From JBAYGJ01 sp041649335 (GTDB taxonomy: Bacteria > Patescibacteriota > Patescibacteriia > UBA10025 > JAHIVO01): DNA of 60,530 nt. A program made the translations under genes and the position numbers. The DNA lies in NCBI GenBank assembly GCA_041649335.1, contig JBAZNF010000003.1, positions 1 to 60,530 of the forward strand, written 5' to 3'. This document shows positions 55,388-60,530 of the stretch, one piece after another. Each line of letters begins with the position of its first letter. The stretch's first letter is position 1. The notes beneath the pieces are model-generated. The model was given only the letters and a program-made list of their open reading frames with translations, was not told the DNA's origin and did no database searches.

Positions 55388-56518
55388 ATGGCTAAAGATT
55401 ATTACAATATATTAGGCATTGCTAAGGGTGCTTCGGCCGAAGAAATCAAAAAGGCGTACCGGACGCTGGCGCACCAGCATCATCCGGACAAGTCCGGCGG
55501 CGACGAGGCGAAATTCAAGGAGATCAACGAAGCGTACCAGGTGTTATCCAATCCGCAAAAGCGGCAGCAATACGACCAGTACGGTCAGACGTTCGACCAG
55601 GCACAGCGGCAGGGCGGATTTGGAGGCGGTGCCGGCGGCTTTTCGTGGGAAGATTTCGCGCGGGCTGGCGGTGCCGGCGGCGGGTTCCAGGGGCAGAACG
55701 TCAATTTTGATTTTGGCGATCTGGGCGACATGTTCGGCGACCTGTTCGGTTTCGGCGGCGGCGGGCGGACGCGACGGGCCCAGCGGGCTAGGCAGGGCGG
55801 CGATATCCAGACTACCATGACTATTGATTTTCGGGAGTCGGTATTTGGCGCGGATAAAGTTGTTGATCTGCATAAATTATCAACCTGTCCCCACTGCCAC
55901 GGCAACGGTGCGGAACCCGGGACAAAAATAGAAACCTGCCCGACCTGCGGGGGCAGCGGCCAGGTTCGGCAGGTCCAGCAGACCATCCTGGGCGCCTTCC
56001 AGTCGGTTGGCGTGTGCCCGACTTGCCAGGGTGAGGGCAAGAAAGCGACGAAGAAATGCAAAGAGTGTGGCGGCAGCGGCCGCACAAAAGCGACCGAGCA
56101 GATCAAGGTCCAGATTCCGGCCGGTATTTCTGACGGTGAGACCATCCGTTTGTCGGGTAAAGGGGAGGCGGGCACGCATGGCTCCGGCGCCGGCGACCTG
56201 TATATCACCATGCGGGTAAAACCGGATCGGGATTTCAAACGTGAAGGTGACGATATCCAGTCTGAAATATCCATTTCTTTTTCCCAGGCGGCTTTGGGCA
56301 CGAAAGTGCCGGTGCTGACACTCGACGGGGAAGTCATGCTGCACATCCCGTCCGGGACGCAGTCCGGCAAAGTGTTCAAGCTGAAGGATAAGGGCGTACC
56401 CCATTTGCGGTCACGCGGCCGCGGTGACCATTTGGTCACCGTCACCGTTGTGACGCCGCCGCACCTGTCCCGCGACCAGAAAAGGCTGCTGGAAGAATTG
56501 CAGAATACAGGCTTGTAA
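55388..56518 (+). CDS. dnaJ: chaperone protein DnaJ (Hsp40)
   Basis: Stimulates DnaK ATPase and delivers substrates. 376 residues: J domain with HPD at 32-34, Gly/Phe-rich region (about 75-125), four zinc motifs CPHCHGNG, CPTCGGSG, CPTCQGEG and CKECGGSG, then the two C-terminal beta domains. A full type I DnaJ. It lies about 10 kb from dnaK and shows no CIRCE of its own. Confidence 0.97.
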   Translation: MAKDYYNILGIAKGASAEEIKKAYRTLAHQHHPDKSGGDEAKFKEINEAYQVLSNPQKRQQYDQYGQTFDQAQRQGGFGGGAGGFSWEDFARAGGAGGGFQGQNVNFDFGDLGDMFGDLFGFGGGGRTRRAQRARQGGDIQTTMTIDFRESVFGADKVVDLHKLSTCPHCHGNGAEPGTKIETCPTCGGSGQVRQVQQTILGAFQSVGVCPTCQGEGKKATKKCKECGGSGRTKATEQIKVQIPAGISDGETIRLSGKGEAGTHGSGAGDLYITMRVKPDRDFKREGDDIQSEISISFSQAALGTKVPVLTLDGEVMLHIPSGTQSGKVFKLKDKGVPHLRSRGRGDHLVTVTVVTPPHLSRDQKRLLEELQNTGL

Positions 56519-56594
56519 GCCCGGAATTGACAGTAGCAATACGCAGGCGTATCATTGACGCTAGGCTCTTTTTTATTGCAACTACGGAGGATTC

Positions 56595-57044
56595 ATGACT
56601 GAATCGAACGATTTGGCGCTGGATTTGTCGTCGGTGGAATGTCCCGAAGAATGCATTACCGACCGTTTGTCCGAAGCCGGAGTACAGGGCATAATCGTCG
56701 TGACGTCCGCCGGCATCCACCATTACCATGCGGTGTACGCGTTGAACAGTGGCAGTACACGGGGCATACAGATGGGCATCGTGCCGGTCGACGGCAAGGA
56801 TAAGGCGGAAGTGGAACGTATCGTCACTATATTGGCCAACGGGCAACAGCCGGATGCGCATTTTGTCGCCAGCCTTCGGCACGTCCCATTGATGGGAATC
56901 CGTCGGGCCGGTAAATTCGTCGTTGGCCTGATCAAGAAAGGCGAGTCCCTGCTCTGCCAAACCGACCGGGATTCATTCCTCACGTCAGACGTCTGCCAGA
57001 TCATCGTTGTCCACGCACCGAAGGGTGCGTATAAGCCGGATTGA
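56595..57044 (+). CDS. hypothetical protein (149 aa)
   Basis: 149 residues, alpha/beta, with three Cys in the first and last thirds and the His-rich stretch SAGIHHYHAVYAL. No family recognised. CGGAGG seven bases before the ATG and an intrinsic terminator after it match the accessory small-gene style. Confidence 0.65.
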   Translation: MTESNDLALDLSSVECPEECITDRLSEAGVQGIIVVTSAGIHHYHAVYALNSGSTRGIQMGIVPVDGKDKAEVERIVTILANGQQPDAHFVASLRHVPLMGIRRAGKFVVGLIKKGESLLCQTDRDSFLTSDVCQIIVVHAPKGAYKPD

Positions 57045-57060
57045 GAAATTCGGCTTTTTT
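57033..57060 (+). terminator. intrinsic terminator after the gene at 56595
   Basis: Stem AAGCCGGATT/AATTCGGCTT, loop GAGA, then T6; the stem includes the stop codon. Confidence 0.9.
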
Positions 57061-57067
57061 ATATGCA

Positions 57068-57096
57068 TTGATATTTTAGCGAAATTGTGATATACT
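57068..57096 (+). promoter_or_regulatory. promoter of the gene at 57132
   Basis: TTGATA, 17 bases, TATACT; leader about 30 bases. Confidence 0.75.
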
Positions 57097-57131
57097 ATAT
57101 ACGTACGTAATACAAACACCAACAAAAGCAT

Positions 57132-57746
57132 ATGTTTCCAATCGCCTGGGCAGCGGAGGTGACCAGCACCGCGGCCCAATCATCAAACTTTATGCAGAAT
57201 ATCGATTGGACCAGACCGACCTGGGATCTGTTCATCATCCTTTTTTTCGTGGTGGCCGCATTTCTATATGGATTGTCTTTGGGGCGCGACCGGATTATCA
57301 CTATTCTGGTCAGTATTTACATGTCGCTGGCCATTGTCGAGCATACCCCGTTTTTAAAGTCAGAGGCGTTCCAGCACTCCATCAATAACGTGACCAGCCA
57401 GTTTTTCGTGTTCCAGATATCCGCCTTCGTGTTTTTGTTCATCGTTTTGTTCCTCATTATCAGCCGGTCGGCGCTGATAAAGACTATCGCCTCGTCAGAC
57501 AAGGCCGGCCCCTGGTGGCAGGTGTTCGTATTTAGCATCCTGCATGTTGGATTATTGGTGAGCATTATTCTGTCATATATCCCCAAAGAGGCCGTAGACA
57601 GCGTTTTGGCGCCCCTGACCCGGCAGGTATTCACTACGGAATTAGCCCAATCAGTCTGGATTGTCGGACCGGTTGTGGCTATGTTGGTGTTCAAAGGCGG
57701 TGCTTCCGAAAAGAAAAAACGGCAGTATACGGAAGAGGTGGAATAA
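57132..57746 (+). CDS. polytopic membrane protein, unknown function
   Basis: 204 residues with about five hydrophobic segments (near 34-54, 60-77, 95-118, 135-153 and 170-190), short N-terminal part and charged C-terminal tail (GGASEKKKRQYTEEVE). The pattern LFIILFFVVAAFLYGLSLGRDR recalls membrane proteins frequent in CPR genomes, but I cannot name a family. No Shine-Dalgarno. Confidence 0.75.
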   Translation: MFPIAWAAEVTSTAAQSSNFMQNIDWTRPTWDLFIILFFVVAAFLYGLSLGRDRIITILVSIYMSLAIVEHTPFLKSEAFQHSINNVTSQFFVFQISAFVFLFIVLFLIISRSALIKTIASSDKAGPWWQVFVFSILHVGLLVSIILSYIPKEAVDSVLAPLTRQVFTTELAQSVWIVGPVVAMLVFKGGASEKKKRQYTEEVE

Positions 57747-57760
57747 GTACCGAAAAAACG

Positions 57761-57786
57761 GCTCAGGTTGTTTGAGCATCTTTTTT
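57761..57786 (+). terminator. intrinsic terminator after the gene at 57132
   Basis: Stem GCTCA/TGAGC with loop GGTTGTT, ATC, then T6. Confidence 0.75.
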
Positions 57787-57788
57787 GT

Positions 57789-57816
57789 TTGACATATCGT
57801 CAGTTGGTGTTAGGAT
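57789..57816 (+). promoter_or_regulatory. promoter of the gene at 57857
   Basis: TTGACA, 16 bases, TAGGAT, directly after the preceding terminator. Confidence 0.75.
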
Positions 57817-57856
57817 ACGGTCAGAAAACAAAGACGAAAATCGTATGGAGGTAACA

Positions 57857-58105
57857 ATGACCGTCCAGGAATTAAACCTACATCTAGCCACATTGCAAGC
57901 CAGATTACTTGGGGCCGGTAAACAATTGGATGATCCTCAGCGGAAGGAGGTCGAGCGCGATATAGCCCATTTGCGGGAATGTGTCGGATCGGCCGTTCTG
58001 CCACCGGATTTGGGAGCGGAGGAACTTGTCGAGCAGGCGCTGAAAAAAACGGCGCATATCAAAGCGCCCGACTTCACCAATTTGGTCGGAGGGCAGGCAA
58101 CGTGA
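57857..58105 (+). CDS. hypothetical small protein (82 aa)
   Basis: 82 residues, almost all helical and soluble (LHLATLQARLLGAGKQL, EVERDIAHLRECVG); one Cys. ATGGAGGTAACAATG holds the ribosome site between two ATGs; the second is chosen. Own promoter and terminator: accessory small-gene style. Confidence 0.65.
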   Translation: MTVQELNLHLATLQARLLGAGKQLDDPQRKEVERDIAHLRECVGSAVLPPDLGAEELVEQALKKTAHIKAPDFTNLVGGQAT

Positions 58106-58130
58106 TCAGTCCGTTTGAAGCAAACACATG

Positions 58131-58156
58131 GGTCCGTCTGTTGGCGGACCTTTTTT
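58131..58156 (+). terminator. intrinsic terminator after the gene at 57857
   Basis: Stem GGTCCGTC/GGCGGACC, loop TGTT, then T6. Confidence 0.9.
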
Positions 58157-58237
58157 ATAAATATAAACGGAGCGCGCCTTCCACCGTCATTCAACGGGGC
58201 TAACACTGGGTACGCTCGCAAGATGTGAAGAGGTTGG

Positions 58238-59635
58238 TTATTTTTTCACCACTGGTCCTGCCGGCGTGTCGTCAACTTTAAATCCGGTTTTGGAAATTTG
58301 TTCTCGTAGCTCGTCAGACTTGGCCCAGTTTTTTTCTTTCCGGGCTTGTTCCCGTTCCGTAACAAGCGCCTTGATTTCTTCCGGTATAACTATCGGTTTG
58401 GCATCAGCCAGTTTCAGGCCCAGGACCTCGTCGAATTTGAGCAAGGAGGCTTTTTTGGCTGCTTGAGGATTGTCAGATTTCAGGAGGTTCCAGACGATGG
58501 CTAGCCCTTTTGGCACGTTAAAATCGTCAGACAGCGCGTCGGCGAACTTCTGCTCGAATTCCGCGCAGCCGATTTTCGGCTGACCGAGGTTTGCAGCGAT
58601 GACTAATAGATTGTCGTAGGCGTTTTGCGCCGCTCGCATGGCTTCCCAGGTGAAATTGATTTTCGACCGGTAGTGCGCGCCCAGGCAGAGATACCGGAAG
58701 GCAAGGGGCTTGAAACCCTTATCGATAATATCCTGCAGCGTATACGATGTGCCATCGGATTTGGCCATTTTACCGCCCTCAACCATCAAATGTTCATTAT
58801 GCAGCCAATATCGAACGAATGGTTTCCCTGTGGCCGCTTCGCTTTGGGCGATCTCATTGGTGTGATGCACGGGGATGTGTTCGACGCCACCCATGTGCAG
58901 ATCAATCGTATCACCGAGGAATTTTTGGGACATGACCGAACATTCGATATGCCAGCCGGGGAACCCCTCGCCGTTTTGGGCGAGAACGGAATGAAACGGT
59001 GAGGGCCAGGTCTGGAGCGCATTTTTATGCGTGCCGGCTTTAAAAAACCACAGGGCGAAATCTGACGGGTGGCGCTTGGACGGGTCATGGACCGTTCCTT
59101 TTCCGGCTTCAGTAATATTTGCGTCCATCTTCTGCCGGGACAGCCGGTTGTAGTCTTTGGCCTTTGTCACGTCGAAATAGACGGCTAGGTCGGTTTCGTA
59201 GGCGTAACCTTTTTTCAGCAGGTCGGTCACCATGGCATGAATCTCTTTTATTTGTTCACTGGCCCGGGGACGGTAATCCGGCAGGCGAATATTCAGCAGT
59301 TCCAGGTCGCGGTCAAATTGCCTGATATATTTGTCAGCGACGGCCTGCGGACTGACGTGCTCGCGTTTTGCCCCCTTGTCCAGCTTGTCCTCGCCTTCGT
59401 CTTGGTCGCTGGTCAGGTGACCGACGTCGGTATAGTTGCGTGTCATTTTTACTTTATAGCCTAGGTACTCGAGCGTACGCACTATGACGTCAGCGGCCAT
59501 ATTCGCCCGCATGTTGCCCAGGTGCTGAGTCCAGTAGACGGTCGGGCCGCAATGGTAAAAAGCGACGCGTTTGTCGTGCAGCGGTTTGAATCCTACTTTT
59601 TTACGGGCCAGGGTGTTGTAGAGGGTTAGGGTCAT
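58238..59635 (-). CDS. cysS: cysteinyl-tRNA synthetase
   Basis: Charges tRNA-Cys; class I enzyme of 465 residues. HCGPTVYWTQHLGNMRAN carries the first zinc Cys (C29) and the HIGH-equivalent HLGN; the zinc His pair lies in HHTNEIAQSEA and the Cys in GWHIECSVMS; KMSKS-equivalent KMAKSDGT. C-terminal helical anticodon domain ends with the TGFKVDDTPAG segment typical of CysRS. Monocistronic leftward; no clear Shine-Dalgarno. The 212-base gap to its right holds only the clp terminator. Confidence 0.96.
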   Translation of the reverse strand: MTLTLYNTLARKKVGFKPLHDKRVAFYHCGPTVYWTQHLGNMRANMAADVIVRTLEYLGYKVKMTRNYTDVGHLTSDQDEGEDKLDKGAKREHVSPQAVADKYIRQFDRDLELLNIRLPDYRPRASEQIKEIHAMVTDLLKKGYAYETDLAVYFDVTKAKDYNRLSRQKMDANITEAGKGTVHDPSKRHPSDFALWFFKAGTHKNALQTWPSPFHSVLAQNGEGFPGWHIECSVMSQKFLGDTIDLHMGGVEHIPVHHTNEIAQSEAATGKPFVRYWLHNEHLMVEGGKMAKSDGTSYTLQDIIDKGFKPLAFRYLCLGAHYRSKINFTWEAMRAAQNAYDNLLVIAANLGQPKIGCAEFEQKFADALSDDFNVPKGLAIVWNLLKSDNPQAAKKASLLKFDEVLGLKLADAKPIVIPEEIKALVTEREQARKEKNWAKSDELREQISKTGFKVDDTPAGPVVKK

Positions 59636-59811
59636 TTTTTTATGGATAGAAGAGCTACATGAGTTAATGGCTTAGAGGGATAGCGGATGACGGGGAAATA
59701 TGGCAGAGATGGAAAGGAGTGGTTTTTTCGTCTTTGCTTCCCATTAACTTCTAGGTCTTATAGCTCGTATTTTCATCTTTAATAATACCGTTTTTCAACA
59801 TTTTCTACAAA

Positions 59812-59842
59812 TAAAAAACAGCCGAGCATCCCGCCAGCTGTT
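59812..59842 (-). terminator. intrinsic terminator of the Clp-type gene
   Basis: Minus strand: AACAGC/GCTGTT with a 13-base loop, then T-rich sequence, five bases past the stop codon. Confidence 0.8.
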
Positions 59843-59847
59843 GTGGG

Positions 59848-60530
59848 CTAGCCTTTTGGGCTTTCCGATTTCCGGATGTCCAAGCCGATTTCTTTCCACT
59901 CGGACATGACGGTCTGGATGTCCTGCGGTTCGACTACAGATTTTTTCCTCATCGTGGCTTTTTGGCTGATACTGGCCAGCTTCACTTTGGCCGCGGCCTC
60001 GTCCATGAGGTCGATGGCCTTGTCCGGGAAGACGCGGTCGTGTATGTATTGTTCGGACAGGTTAACCGCCTCCTGCAGTGCCTCGTCCGTGATTTTGACC
60101 TGGTGGTGCATTTCGTATTTCGGCCTGATTCCTTTCAGGATGGCCAAGGTCGCTTCTTTGGTCGGCTCGTCGATCATGACCGGCTGGAACCGGCGTTCCA
60201 GGGTCGGGTCGCGTTCCACGTATTTTTTATAGTCTTCCATGGTGGTGGCGCCGACTACCTGCAATTCACCCCTGGCCAGTGCCGGCTTCAGTATGTCCGC
60301 AGCGTCAATCGCCCCTGTCGCCTCTCCGGCCTCTGCCAGAGTGTGCATTTCATCGATAAACAGGATGATAGTGCGTTCAGCCGCGATAATTTCATCCACC
60401 AGGGATTTCAAGCGCTTTTCGAATTCACCGCGGTATTTCGTGCCGGCTACCAGGCCGGACAGGTCCAATGCCAGTACCCGTTTGCCGATCAGCGACGGCG
60501 TGACGTTTTTTTGGCGATCTCATCAGCCAA
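59848..60530 (-). CDS. ClpB/ClpC-type AAA+ ATPase, 3' part, ending after the first ATPase domain
   Basis: The 5' end lies outside the window. The visible part is the second half of NBD1: LDLSGLVAGTKYRGEFEKRL, Walker B IILFIDEMHTLAE, sensor VVGATTMEDYKKY, Arg finger RDPTLERRFQPV and the small domain. It stops after EPQDIQTVMSEWKEIGL and a short tail, where ClpB/ClpC would go on to NBD2; a terminator follows. At 60506-60512 a run of seven T (A7 on the coding strand) shifts the frame by one: eight would join LADEIAKK to VTPSLIGKRV. This is either a real frameshift or a homopolymer error. Confidence 0.85.

Overview
The window looks like a chromosomal piece of a Candidate Phyla Radiation (Patescibacteria) bacterium, probably a Parcubacteria-type lineage. 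This is inferred from content, not from a tree. The spc-type ribosomal operon lacks rpmD (L30) between rpsE and rplO. Surface proteins have one membrane anchor and Asn/Thr-rich linkers. HrcA and AspRS are short versions. Core genes mostly lack Shine-Dalgarno sequences. Coding is dense, and intergenic palindromic repeats recur.

Layout. 1-7.7 kb: rplF (partial), rplR, rpsE, rplO, secY, a P-loop kinase, adk, map, ruvX, a WecA/MraY-type transferase, a DUF192 protein and rplU, all rightward. 7.8-10.1 kb: leftward dnaB-ybaB-recR. 10.3-12.4 kb: two small monocistronic genes, a tRNA-Lys with a tandemly duplicated and palindrome-interrupted 3' flank, a 29-residue membrane peptide and a VirB2-like pilin. 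12.5-17.1 kb: asnS, three anchored surface proteins, aspS. 17.2-23.9 kb: small hypotheticals, a YbaK-type deacylase, a YdjM-like protein, scpA-scpB, a D-Ala-D-Ala carboxypeptidase, then tpiA-fba-gap. 23.9-26.9 kb: a small membrane protein, a possible structured RNA, tRNA-Glu, a DUF360 protein and a B12-binding-type radical SAM enzyme. 27-33.1 kb: a protease island (C39-like, HESGH metalloprotease, second C39-like) with a chimeric gene remnant, plus corA. 33.2-41.1 kb: a flippase-like protein, a Kunitz-like surface protein, more surface proteins, a phosphoribosyltransferase, a free-standing phosphohistidine domain with an unknown partner, and a 22-residue Cys-rich peptide. 41.1-45.7 kb: heat-shock genes (CIRCE, hrcA, grpE, hsp20, dnaK). 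45.7-46.9 kb: an AT-rich TIR-domain protein. 47-54.1 kb: an accessory array of very small genes. 54.2-60.5 kb: a membrane protein, dnaJ, hypotheticals, cysS and a Clp-type ATPase that ends after its first ATPase domain.

Two expression styles coexist. Core genes have -10 boxes close to the start codon and no Shine-Dalgarno, suggesting leaderless or very short leaders. The accessory small genes have TTGAC-type -35 boxes at 16-18 nt, leaders of roughly 30-50 nt, GGAGG ribosome sites and individual hairpin terminators. The clearest candidate for something undescribed is the 48.1-54.1 kb array of these self-contained leftward units, which includes two paralogous pairs. Other candidates are the chimeric protease remnant, the Kunitz-like protein beside secreted proteases, the duplicated WHxHxxxPxC protein, the Cys-rich 22-mer and the tRNA-Lys repeat module.
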